Of a DNA stretch of 41,637 nt, positions 1-6,735 are shown piece by piece (position 1 is the stretch's first letter; each line of letters starts with the position of its first letter). The stretch spans positions 1 to 41,637 of the IMG/VR virus record IMGVR_UViG_3300035698_009435; one strand, given 5' to 3'. Both the position numbers and the translations under genes were made by a program. The DNA comes from a virus. The notes under the pieces are model-generated. The model searched no databases, had not been told where the DNA came from, and saw only the letters and a program-made list of their open reading frames with translations.

Positions 1-127
1 GGGCTAACAAAATATATCATATTCTTCTTGGCATTAAACTTAAGGAATTTTACCTGCATACCTATACTATCTGCTATTTCTATTTCTGCCTGTACTCCAG
101 TGGATTCCAGCCACCCATCCAGAAGTA
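1..127. repeat. Terminal direct repeat, left copy
   Basis: Identical base for base to 41511-41637. It lies inside the reading frame of the DUF1937-like gene, and joining the two ends restores that frame exactly. A 127-base overlap equals a common largest k-mer in short-read assembly, so this is most likely a circular-assembly overlap rather than a physical phage terminal repeat. The unique genome is then 41,510 bp. Confidence 0.93.
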
Positions 128-371
128 GCACATATACCTCTGAGCAAACATTTAAAAATACCTCATCCACCTCCTTCCAAAAATCCCATGTTCCCTTTAA
201 TCCAGAGACTTTCGACTGTACATGAGAATGTGTTATTGGGCTATAGTTGGGTTGTCCATGCTTGGCAATTAAAATACTTGATACCTGTGTTACAGTTACA
301 AATCTTAACTCTCTAATAAAAGAATTAGGGTGGGTATAAGGTGTTGCTAAATATACTAGTGACTTTTTCAT
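1..371 (-). CDS. DUF1937-like nucleoside deoxyribosyltransferase-fold protein (part 1, N-terminal)
   Basis: The gene starts at ATG 371 after a strong AGGAGG site and runs off the left end. Joined across the circle to 41510-41447 it gives 144 aa ending in TAA. Visible motifs are YLATPYTHP near the N-terminus, SPITHSH near residue 45, a GTWDFW segment, and LLLDGWLESTGVQAEIEIA near residues 92-110. This pattern fits the DUF1937 family, which is related to nucleoside 2-deoxyribosyltransferases. A role in nucleotide or base metabolism is inferred from the fold only. It sits in the distal leftward operon near other nucleotide-pool genes. The TAA overlaps the start of the next gene (TAATG at 41447). 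Confidence 0.8.
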   Translation of the reverse strand, partial: MKKSLVYLATPYTHPNSFIRELRFVTVTQVSSILIAKHGQPNYSPITHSHVQSKVSGLKGTWDFWKEVDEVFLNVCSEVYVLLLDGWLESTGVQAEIEIADSIGMQVKFLKFNAKKNMIYFVS

Positions 372-417
372 GATAATTTCCTCCTTGAATTTTTAACATT
401 ATATTGTGTTTAACATA

Positions 418-744
418 CTATCTTCTTACACTTCCTTTTGGAACTATTAATTTAAGTGTTTCAGAAAGTTTATGTATAATAAATACGGGCTCCACCTCTA
501 CATCTTCACTCTCTTCAATTGTAACTTGTTCAAATAGTAACCTTCTTTGGTGCAGAACCCCCTCAATTATAATTTGAAAATATACAACTTTAATTCTTCC
601 GTTTTGAAAGGAATGAATATACACATACCGCATCTTGGAATCTAGGGGGTTTAGCTTGTATACTTCCTCTGTATCAGGTAGCTGTATTATTCCACAGCTA
701 GGTAGGGTGCATACCAATAAAATTAATAACAATAATTTAATCAT
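418..744 (-). CDS. Small predicted lipoprotein
   Basis: A protein of 108 aa. The N-terminus has a hydrophobic signal segment (residues 3-14) followed by a lipobox-like LPSC with Cys17, so it is probably exported and lipid-anchored. The remainder is a small beta-rich-looking domain with no family I recognise. Its ATG overlaps the TGA of the upstream gene (ATGA), which suggests translational coupling. A phage lipoprotein could act in superinfection exclusion; this is only a guess from its predicted location. Confidence 0.6.
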   Translation of the reverse strand: MIKLLLLILLVCTLPSCGIIQLPDTEEVYKLNPLDSKMRYVYIHSFQNGRIKVVYFQIIIEGVLHQRRLLFEQVTIEESEDVEVEPVFIIHKLSETLKLIVPKGSVRR

Positions 745-1022
745 TTAACTCTCCCTCTAGTCTTTCTTAAATAACATTGATCCTCTCCAGTTGTTCTATA
801 TAATCTTGTAGTTTTTTCATAAGTAACTCCAACGGTAAAATATTTAAACATACTATAACCAGTATTATCAATATCTAGTATCTTTCCTTTGCAGGTTTTT
901 CTCATACATCCATTTTCATAAATACGAACTTTACAATTAGGACATTTAGTATAAGAGCGTACAAATACATCTAAGTATACAGTATCTCCAATTTTAAATA
1001 TTATGTCAGCTATCTTACTCAT
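741..1022 (-). CDS. Small protein with a possible four-Cys metal site
   Basis: A protein of 93 aa, not recognised. It starts at ATG 1022 after AAGGAGAG. Cys27 and Cys30 form CPNC, and Cys39 and Cys44 could complete a small zinc site. The second half is rich in Tyr, Thr and basic residues. It is coupled by a 4-nt overlap to the lipoprotein gene downstream. Confidence 0.5.
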   Translation of the reverse strand: MSKIADIIFKIGDTVYLDVFVRSYTKCPNCKVRIYENGCMRKTCKGKILDIDNTGYSMFKYFTVGVTYEKTTRLYRTTGEDQCYLRKTRGRVK

Positions 1023-1092
1023 TTAACTCTCCTTATGAAAAATCTTTACTATCTATGAAATACTCTTATAAAATTATACTATACATGAAAAC

Positions 1093-1392
1093 CTAATATC
1101 CTAGTACTCCTTTAGGGGTTGCTTCATCTTTTCTTCTTTTCCTATCAAAATATACCATAAAATATAACCTAGTAAAAGCGTGCCATATTGGAGGTTTACC
1201 TGAATCTTTATCTACATCTACTCCTTTTTCTACATCCAATAAATGTCTCATGAAGGCAGCCTTATGATCTTTTAGAGGAACATTTTTCCAGTTATCCTCT
1301 TTGTGTTTTCCCAAACCTTCAGTTAATGTTATGGCCAAAGTTTCAATTAAAGTTAAATCCACCAATCCCCAATTAACTTTTTTATTTTCCAT
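1093..1392 (-). CDS. Alternative internal start: stand-alone dATP/dGTP pyrophosphohydrolase-like protein
   Basis: ATG at 1392 is preceded by AAAGGAGAGATTTA, the same spacer that precedes the pentapeptide start at 1677. Starting here gives 99 aa, about the size expected of a compact member of the dATP/dGTP pyrophosphohydrolase family. The likeliest reading is two genes joined by loss of an intervening stop codon, with the second start retained. It is the same reading frame as the fusion entry. Confidence 0.55.
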   Translation of the reverse strand: MENKKVNWGLVDLTLIETLAITLTEGLGKHKEDNWKNVPLKDHKAAFMRHLLDVEKGVDVDKDSGKPPIWHAFTRLYFMVYFDRKRRKDEATPKGVLGY

Positions 1393-1677
1393 TAAATCTC
1401 TCCTTTTTAAATTCATTTTAGCACCAAATAAAGTAGCTCCAAATAACTTAGCATTAGATAAATTAGCACCAATTAAATTAGCTCCAGATAAATCAGTATA
1501 AAATAAATTAGCTCTAGATAAATTAGCCCCAGATAAATTAGCTTCAGATAAATTAACTTCAGATAAATCAGTATCAGATAAATTAACTCCAGATAAATTA
1601 GCTCTTTCTCCATTCTTATCATTTTCAAGATATAATTTATGTAATTTTAATATTTTATTTAGTTCTTTCTTTCCCAT
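1093..1677 (-). CDS. Pentapeptide-repeat protein fused to a dATP/dGTP pyrophosphohydrolase-like domain
   Basis: A protein of 194 aa in two parts. Residues 1-25 match the N-terminal cap of the two larger pentapeptide proteins in this genome (ELNKILKLH), and residues 26-87 are A(N/D)LSx repeats. Residues 96-194 resemble the phage dATP/dGTP diphosphohydrolase family (DUF5664, MazG-related): [40 protein letters not shown] and a C-terminal helix with [10 protein letters not shown]. These enzymes are thought to hydrolyse dATP/dGTP to monophosphates. The linker encoding MNLKRRDL contains a perfect ribosome site in front of Met96, so the enzyme domain may also be made alone. The ATG overlaps the ligase gene's stop (TAATG). 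Confidence 0.72.
   Translation of the reverse strand: MGKKELNKILKLHKLYLENDKNGERANLSGVNLSDTDLSEVNLSEANLSGANLSRANLFYTDLSGANLIGANLSNAKLFGATLFGAKMNLKRRDLMENKKVNWGLVDLTLIETLAITLTEGLGKHKEDNWKNVPLKDHKAAFMRHLLDVEKGVDVDKDSGKPPIWHAFTRLYFMVYFDRKRRKDEATPKGVLGY
1440..1603 (-). repeat. 15-bp pentapeptide-coding tandem repeat (short array)
   Basis: About eleven imperfect copies of a 15-bp unit reading GATAAATTAGCTCCA on the plus strand encode A(N/D)LSx on the minus strand. The same unit builds the arrays at 11.5-11.9 and 13.76-14.57 kb. Confidence 0.8.
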
Positions 1678-2219
1678 TAAATCTCTCCTTTATGAAATTC
1701 ATCATTTTCTAGTGTTTTTTTAAAATAAAAGTTTCCCTGAGTATGAAAACAAACTATGCCTTCAGGTTTCATAAATCCAAGAGATGCTATACTGCCCTTG
1801 GTTCTTAATATATCTAAACAGTTATCTATAATCTCAGTTGAAAATAATCCATTATATAAAATAGGTACTACTCCACAACATAGAGGACGCATTTCAATGT
1901 CACTCCATCTAGAAGTATTAAACAGAGAAAATCTTTTTTCAGTCATATTATACTCTCTTTGTATCCCTTGGCCCCACCATTCTCCATAATGAGTACCTAC
2001 ACCTAATTTTAATAACTCTTCTTTATTTTCATTTGCCCATTTAGCAAATCCATAATTATCGTTTTCAGGTGTAATCCACCTATTCCTAGATCCTGCTAAA
2101 AAATCACCTTCTTCTGTTATAGTTATTTGCGCATTGGTTCCATCTAGTTTTTCAGTTATAACACACTTCCTGGACAGTCTGGATATTTTTGGGAACTTTC
2201 TAAATTCTGTATCCTTCAT
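1677..2219 (-). CDS. RNA ligase of the Rnl2 / nucleotidyltransferase superfamily
   Basis: A protein of 180 aa with the full motif set of covalent nucleotidyltransferases. KLDG has the adenylated Lys24 (motif I), SRNRW follows near 44-48, [10 protein letters not shown] has Glu80 (III), RFSLFN is at 96-101 (IIIa), PEGIV has Glu153 (IV) and FYFKK has Lys167/168 (V). This is the RNA-ligase family that seals nicked or broken RNA using ATP. The protein is shorter than T4 Rnl2, so it is a catalytic core without a C-terminal domain. I chose ATG 2219 because AAAGGAG stands 8 nt upstream; the longer frame from 2252 would overlap the upstream gene and lacks such a site. Sealing of DNA is not excluded. 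Confidence 0.82.
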   Translation of the reverse strand: MKDTEFRKFPKISRLSRKCVITEKLDGTNAQITITEEGDFLAGSRNRWITPENDNYGFAKWANENKEELLKLGVGTHYGEWWGQGIQREYNMTEKRFSLFNTSRWSDIEMRPLCCGVVPILYNGLFSTEIIDNCLDILRTKGSIASLGFMKPEGIVCFHTQGNFYFKKTLENDEFHKGEI

Positions 2220-2232
2220 ACTATTTACTCCT

Positions 2233-2697
2233 TTATTTAATATGTTTACCATAATACAATATTAGTAAAGCTTCTGCAATATTATGATTTCTTCCTATTT
2301 TAACTTTAGGGTATAATTCCTTTGCTTTGTTTAAACTATCTTCTTTATTATGTTTACCTTCACCTAATACTTTTCTTTTCCATATTGCTGGTAATATTTC
2401 AACATACTTAATATCCAGTATATCAAATATGGTTAACAGTATTGTGTAGCCTTGTACTATTGTAAAGTTTGAAGCTGCACTATTGCCTCTTCTTGGCCAC
2501 TGTCTTTCTATATAAACTATAAGATTAAATTTACAAAGAGCTGCAAAATAATTAAATATTTCATGCACATTATATTGCCTTTCCTTATCAACAAATTTAG
2601 ATATTTTTTGTACAAGAATTTTCTTGTTGGAGGAACTGCCTAATACTATGGCTCCTTCTTTTCCTGGATCTATTGCTATTATTCCTTTTTTAAACAT
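2233..2697 (-). CDS. RuvC-like Holliday junction resolvase
   Basis: A protein of 154 aa with an RNase H-like fold signature. IIAIDPGKEG places catalytic Asp10, VYIERQ places Glu64, and the C-terminal NHNIAEALLI gives His138 and Glu142 where RuvC has Asp residues. It probably resolves branched replication or recombination intermediates before packaging. The His/Glu pair is a variant of the usual Asp pair. It overlaps the primase stop by 8 nt and lies within the replication operon. Confidence 0.8.
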   Translation of the reverse strand: MFKKGIIAIDPGKEGAIVLGSSSNKKILVQKISKFVDKERQYNVHEIFNYFAALCKFNLIVYIERQWPRRGNSAASNFTIVQGYTILLTIFDILDIKYVEILPAIWKRKVLGEGKHNKEDSLNKAKELYPKVKIGRNHNIAEALLILYYGKHIK

Positions 2698-3421
2698 TTA
2701 GTATCTCCTCAAGTTTACCTACAAATCCACAACTATGTTTTCTATTGCATACTATTAAATTATTATTCTTATATAAAAAGGCTCTACAAGCCCCACACTT
2801 AGGACAGATAATTCTATAATAATCCCCACAGTCTATGGGATCTAACTCCAAAGGAATATCTTCAGAGATACACGCTGTAACTACTTTAACTTCTTTTTCT
2901 TTTGCTTTAAAAAATATTTTCATTTGTTCATATGTATACTGTCTGCTTTTATTAAGTTCTATCATCTTCATTCTAAAGGGAGTTTCTGATTTCCAGTTTA
3001 GAGTTCCTGGCACCTTCAGTATTTTTGTGGCATCTCTATTAGGATCTGCTCTTTTAAAGAATTTAAATATTCCAGTTTGAATAATCTTGTACTGTTCGGA
3101 ACTTAACTTGTCTTCAAGTACTTTCCAATAAGCATGATAGCCATGAAAGGATTCAATTATAACACTTGGATATAATGGTGCTGATTCTATATTCTTTAGC
3201 ATGGAGGGCTTATCTTCTATCTCTCCATCTAAATCTGTATACCAATAGAGGTACTTATCTATATTTATTTCTTTTCTTGTACTAGAATCTTTGTAACTAT
3301 TAACTGTTCTGGATATACTCCACTTTTCATTATTCCAGTGTTGTAGCTCAGATTGATCTATTAGTTGAGGCACTTTTTGGTTATGAATACCTAAATCATC
3401 TAGTTTATAATATAGTATCAT
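2690..3421 (-). CDS. Archaeo-eukaryotic-type (RepB/PrimPol-like) DNA primase with C-terminal zinc ribbon
   Basis: A protein of 243 aa. The AEP motifs are in order: WYTDLDG with Asp63 and Asp65 (metal site), SFHGYHAYW with His96, and LKVPGTLNWK near 135-144 (nucleotide-binding motif). The C-terminus has CPKC (Cys206, Cys209) and Cys225/Cys231, a zinc ribbon likely used for template recognition. It should synthesise primers for the family A polymerase encoded in the same operon. A separate AEP primase replaces the TOPRIM primase-helicase fusion usual in T7-like phages. The ATG overlaps the stop of a 45-aa gene (ATGA). Confidence 0.8.
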   Translation of the reverse strand: MILYYKLDDLGIHNQKVPQLIDQSELQHWNNEKWSISRTVNSYKDSSTRKEINIDKYLYWYTDLDGEIEDKPSMLKNIESAPLYPSVIIESFHGYHAYWKVLEDKLSSEQYKIIQTGIFKFFKRADPNRDATKILKVPGTLNWKSETPFRMKMIELNKSRQYTYEQMKIFFKAKEKEVKVVTACISEDIPLELDPIDCGDYYRIICPKCGACRAFLYKNNNLIVCNRKHSCGFVGKLEEILNV

Positions 3422-3555
3422 TTAATTATTCCCTCAAGTAAAAACTGCAAATCTAAAATATCTGTGTAGTCTAGCACAACTTCTTGTATAGATCCTCCTG
3501 TTCCTACAACTATTCTATAGGCTCCTTTGTTTTGGGGGGGTATTACTTGTATCAT
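3418..3555 (-). CDS. Small hypothetical protein, 45 aa
   Basis: It starts at ATG 3555 after GGAGAAGTAAA and ends in TGA overlapping the primase ATG. Placement and coupling make it credible despite its size. The frame includes a run of seven C on the coding strand (Pro-Pro), unusual in this AT-rich genome. Function unknown. Confidence 0.5.
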   Translation of the reverse strand: MIQVIPPQNKGAYRIVVGTGGSIQEVVLDYTDILDLQFLLEGIIK

Positions 3556-3556
3556 T

Positions 3557-3886
3557 TTACTTCTCCTTATTTTTAGTCATAATATTAACAAAGTATACAT
3601 ATCCTCTATTAATATCAATATCATCGAAATCACAATTATCAAACATCCCACCTATTTTGTGTTTTAATAATAACTGGCTAGGTTTTCTATACGTGACGGT
3701 AGCTCTGTTAGTTTCAATCATATACACCTTTCCAGTATCATCTATTATTCTTATGGCTAGAGGTAAATATCTAAATACAACTTTTCCTTGTTTGGTTAGT
3801 CTATACATATTGAAATTTAAATTCAATGTTTTGCTTGAGTATCTATTCATATCCCAAGTGTGTATTTTTCTTCTAAGATATTGCAT
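3557..3886 (-). CDS. Hypothetical basic protein, 109 aa
   Basis: Not recognised. I prefer ATG 3886 (TGATG overlap with the nuclease stop, GAGAGG upstream) to an in-frame GTG at 3889. The sequence is basic at the N-terminus and beta-rich later, and it lies between nuclease and primase genes, so a replication accessory role is possible but unproven. Confidence 0.55.
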   Translation of the reverse strand: MQYLRRKIHTWDMNRYSSKTLNLNFNMYRLTKQGKVVFRYLPLAIRIIDDTGKVYMIETNRATVTYRKPSQLLLKHKIGGMFDNCDFDDIDINRGYVYFVNIMTKNKEK

Positions 3887-4869
3887 CACATATACCTCTC
3901 TTTGTAATAATTACAAAACTTATTGGCCAAACAAAAGTTACAGCATCTAATATCTTCTCCTGGTCTTTTTTCAACATACAACAATTTTTGTTCATTTTCT
4001 TCAAAATTCTTAATAAAATTTTCAGCTTCTTGCCTTGTTTTAAGGGAAGCAGATCCTCTTACAGCATTTGCTTGTCCTTTTTTCTTAACTACATAGGTAG
4101 TAGGTCTTGCCCACCTTTCTTCTGAAGTACACACAGGTATATCATCATCTTTTAGTAAATGGGCTTGCTTATGAACTTTTATCCTCTCTTTAAGGAATCT
4201 TAGTGTTTCTGCTTTATCCCATATTTCTAAATTAAATACTAGATTTCCTGCTAAAGGATATTGAGTTGTCATTACAAACTTAGAGTCAGATTTTATTTTT
4301 GCCTCCACCCATTCCTTTAACTGCTTTGTTTTAAAATCAAACATTCCACCATTTTTAACTGCTGCCATTCCTTTTGAAAAATCTTTAAAGAAGGCAATGA
4401 TATCTAAATTCTGTACCTTCATTCCAAGTTTAGTACATATATAATAGTAGATATTTAATTGTTCTTTCCATTCCTTCTTTCCATTTTTATGAAATATAAA
4501 TTCATAAGTACCACAGGTTTTATAATCTCGTATTGTTTCTGTTACTTTATCATATGTATCTAATCTACCCCGTATATCCACTCCTTCAATTTTCATATTA
4601 ACTGACTTCTCTGCTTCCAGTTCCTCAAAATCTTTAACAACATCTTCCATAACGGAATGAGCTTTTGTTCCCACAATCCTCGCTGCAAAGTCGGAGGCAT
4701 CCTGCTCAAGTTCAGCCCAATGTCTATGTGCAAGCTGCACTGTCTTAGGAGGATTCAGAAGTGTTGTTACTGAAATCTTCTCCTCTGGGTTGAAAGGGCG
4801 TTCTTTGGATGCTCTCCTTCCATATTCAACTATTTCTTCTGGTAAGTTAAATTTATTTGTTATTTTCAT
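3886..4869 (-). CDS. PD-(D/E)XK nuclease, Cas4/RecB-like
   Basis: A protein of 327 aa. RecB/Cas4-type motifs are His71 in GTKAHS, Asp104 in GRLDTY, Asp115-x-Lys117 in IRDYKT and Gln137 in EQLNIYYY. The C-terminus has Cys310-x2-Cys313-x5-Cys319, the three-Cys part of the Cas4/AddB metal site. I see no N-terminal fourth Cys (Cys309 or Cys119 might substitute), so an Fe-S cluster is uncertain. It is probably an exonuclease for recombination or degradation of ends in replication. No cas1/cas2 or CRISPR array is present, so a CRISPR-adaptation role is not supported. Confidence 0.78.
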   Translation of the reverse strand: MKITNKFNLPEEIVEYGRRASKERPFNPEEKISVTTLLNPPKTVQLAHRHWAELEQDASDFAARIVGTKAHSVMEDVVKDFEELEAEKSVNMKIEGVDIRGRLDTYDKVTETIRDYKTCGTYEFIFHKNGKKEWKEQLNIYYYICTKLGMKVQNLDIIAFFKDFSKGMAAVKNGGMFDFKTKQLKEWVEAKIKSDSKFVMTTQYPLAGNLVFNLEIWDKAETLRFLKERIKVHKQAHLLKDDDIPVCTSEERWARPTTYVVKKKGQANAVRGSASLKTRQEAENFIKNFEENEQKLLYVEKRPGEDIRCCNFCLANKFCNYYKERYM

Positions 4870-4963
4870 CTAATACATCCTTGTTTAAAGTACTAGTATC
4901 TCTAGCGCAATGAACTTCTATGTGTCCTAAAAGTTTTCCTTCTTTTATTTTAAATATTTTCAC
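4853..4963 (-). CDS. Tiny hypothetical protein, 36 aa (GTG start)
   Basis: GTG at 4963 follows directly after the SSB-like stop (TAAGTG), with GAGGAG about 6 nt upstream inside that gene's end. The frame ends 17 nt inside the nuclease gene. It is plausible as a coupled small gene filling an otherwise empty gap, but short enough to be chance. Confidence 0.35.
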   Translation of the reverse strand: MKIFKIKEGKLLGHIEVHCARDTSTLNKDVLDENNK

Positions 4964-5299
4964 TTAGAACTCCTCATCAAGTGCATTATCTTCAGCAGGT
5001 TTAACTTCTTCTTTCTTTGTATATTTAGATTTATCTTCTTCTGGTTCTACTTCTTTTTTAGTTACTATTTCTTTTTCATCATACATAAAAGTTAATGTTC
5101 TATCAACTTTAGATTCTTTATCTTTAGGAACATACAATAGAAAATTAATTATTTCTGCATCTGGCTTTACTTCTCTACATTTAGATATTGCTTCTTCAAG
5201 GTCTTTAAGAAATAATGTTACAATACCTGTGTGTTTTTTATCCTTATTTAAATTCTTTTTTAAACCACCCACATTTACGAACTTTAAATTGTTTGACAT
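4964..5299 (-). CDS. Candidate single-stranded-DNA-binding protein
   Basis: A protein of 111 aa starting after AAAAAGGAGTGAATAAATT. The N-terminal 80 residues are a mixed basic/beta domain. The end is a charged linker rich in Glu and Lys closing with DNALDEEF. An acidic tail with a terminal aromatic residue is the hallmark of phage T7 gp2.5 and bacterial SSB, where it recruits polymerase and helicase. Position between helicase and nuclease genes supports this. No OB-fold motif is distinctive enough by eye, so the assignment is inference. Confidence 0.5.
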   Translation of the reverse strand: MSNNLKFVNVGGLKKNLNKDKKHTGIVTLFLKDLEEAISKCREVKPDAEIINFLLYVPKDKESKVDRTLTFMYDEKEIVTKKEVEPEEDKSKYTKKEEVKPAEDNALDEEF

Positions 5300-5316
5300 A
5301 ATTTATTCACTCCTTT

Positions 5317-5517
5317 TTATAAAAAATAATATAATACTTCAAAAATTAAATACCCAAGCAATGAAAGAACTGCTATTAAAATTAAAGGAACCCAAATAGG
5401 AGAAGTTAAGGCTATCCAAGATATTGATATTATATTTAGTATCTTTAAAATTATAATAGCAAGTATCAAACAACCACTACTTCTTAGCATCATTTTATAT
5501 TTTCTTTCATTTTTCAT
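5317..5517 (-). CDS. Small membrane protein, two TM segments
   Basis: A protein of 66 aa with a basic N-terminus (Lys/Arg in residues 2-12) and two hydrophobic segments (about 14-33 and 40-65). It is the first gene after a sigma-B-like promoter at 5542-5567. Not recognised. Confidence 0.55.
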   Translation of the reverse strand: MKNERKYKMMLRSSGCLILAIIILKILNIISISWIALTSPIWVPLILIAVLSLLGYLIFEVLYYFL

Positions 5518-5541
5518 TTATTACTCCCTCTATTATTAGTT

Positions 5542-5567
5542 ATTCCCTGTTTGGACACTTTCTAAAC
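5542..5567 (-). promoter_or_regulatory. Sigma-B-like promoter, P5.5
   Basis: The minus strand reads GTTTAG-N14-GGGAAT and is oriented towards the membrane protein and SSB-like genes. It matches the Listeria/Bacillus sigma-B pattern GTTT-N13-17-GGGWAT and five other sites in this genome. Confidence 0.6.
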
Positions 5568-5589
5568 ATCTAAATTCTCTGTTATATTA

Positions 5590-6555
5590 TTATCCCTTAA
5601 AATCTTTGTCTTCAAACTTTATTGTTAAGTTACCATTTTCAAATATTTCAAAGCATTTTTTATACCCCCTATTAAATTCTCTTGTTAATAAATTAAAATA
5701 TTTAAATGCTTCAGTATCTCCTATACCTGATCTACTCTTGGCAATTCTAAACAGTGTTCCATATATCCCATTATTATAATCAGTATTATTAGTATAGGGA
5801 GCCATTGACACTATCATATCAGCAGTTTGAAATATGCTACTGGAGCCCTTTAATTCACTCATACCAGGACATATATACATTTTCCTTCCTATCACCTTCC
5901 TTATGTGAGATACAAGCAGCACAGGGATGTTTAACACATCATTACACTCTTTTATGGTTTTCATTATGTCTGCTATTTGCTTATTCTCACTTTCTGTACT
6001 AAACATATCAAAATAATGCAGATGGTCAATAATAATTAGATCCAATTTATTTTCATTATCATGTATTTTTGTTACCTTGCTACTAAGATTTCTTTTTGTG
6101 AGCCCTTCACTTTTATCATATAGATATAAATTTTTAAGTGTGTCTCTTAATAAAAATGCAGCTTCTCTTTCAATATCTTTTAATATTGGATCCTTTATAT
6201 TATTCATTTGGAACTGTCTAAAATTAAGATTATTTATTTTTATATTTTCTTCCTTTGCTACCTTGCATATTTCTTTGTAGATAATTCTTTCTGCAAATTC
6301 ATGCTTCCCACCTTCAAGAAAAAATGCTGCCACTCTTCTCCCCTTCTTTGCATTGTGTACTGCTATTGAAATTGCTTGTTCTGTTTTACCCTTTCCACTA
6401 TTGCCAGTTAGTACCATCAATTCATGGGGAAGTATTCCAACCAGAGTATCATCTAAAAAATCAATACCAAAAGTACATACCTTTGAATAATCCACATCTC
6501 TTCTGGAAAGTACTGCTGCATTTATGTATTCTTTACTTTTAAGAAATTCTGACAT
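5590..6555 (-). CDS. Replicative DNA helicase, DnaB/RecA-fold ATPase domain
   Basis: A protein of 321 aa. Walker A is GNSGKGKT (51-58), and a hydrophobic strand ending LIIIDHLHYF is Walker B with HLH. LLVSHIRK and the later SRSGIGD segment are typical of the DnaB C-terminal/gp4 helicase core. There is no N-terminal primase or DnaB N-domain, so it is a stand-alone ring helicase. It lies just downstream of the polymerase and is coupled (TAATG) to a 33-aa membrane protein gene. Confidence 0.85.
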   Translation of the reverse strand: MSEFLKSKEYINAAVLSRRDVDYSKVCTFGIDFLDDTLVGILPHELMVLTGNSGKGKTEQAISIAVHNAKKGRRVAAFFLEGGKHEFAERIIYKEICKVAKEENIKINNLNFRQFQMNNIKDPILKDIEREAAFLLRDTLKNLYLYDKSEGLTKRNLSSKVTKIHDNENKLDLIIIDHLHYFDMFSTESENKQIADIMKTIKECNDVLNIPVLLVSHIRKVIGRKMYICPGMSELKGSSSIFQTADMIVSMAPYTNNTDYNNGIYGTLFRIAKSRSGIGDTEAFKYFNLLTREFNRGYKKCFEIFENGNLTIKFEDKDFKG

Positions 6556-6656
6556 TAGTTACCCACCTTCCCTAAGAATGAAATAATATAATAATATGTA
6601 ACTGCTGTAATTATAATAATTCCTAAAATTGTTGTTAATGTATCTAGTATTTTCAT
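6555..6656 (-). CDS. 33-aa single-pass membrane protein
   Basis: ATG 6656 after AAAGGAGAGCCAA; one hydrophobic helix (residues about 6-28) and a short polar tail. The TAA overlaps the helicase ATG. Function unknown. Confidence 0.5.
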   Translation of the reverse strand: MKILDTLTTILGIIIITAVTYYYIISFLGKVGN

Positions 6657-6735
6657 TTGGCTCTCCTTTTTTTATTAAGTGCAATAAAAGTGATTTAGCA
6701 CTAAATATTCCCTGTTTAAATGTGATTATAAGTAA

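Noticed and set aside
28-225. Plus-strand frame of 65 codons at the left end
   Set aside because: It is antisense to the DUF1937-like gene, lacks a ribosome site, and the minus-strand frame has clear family motifs and closes across the circle.
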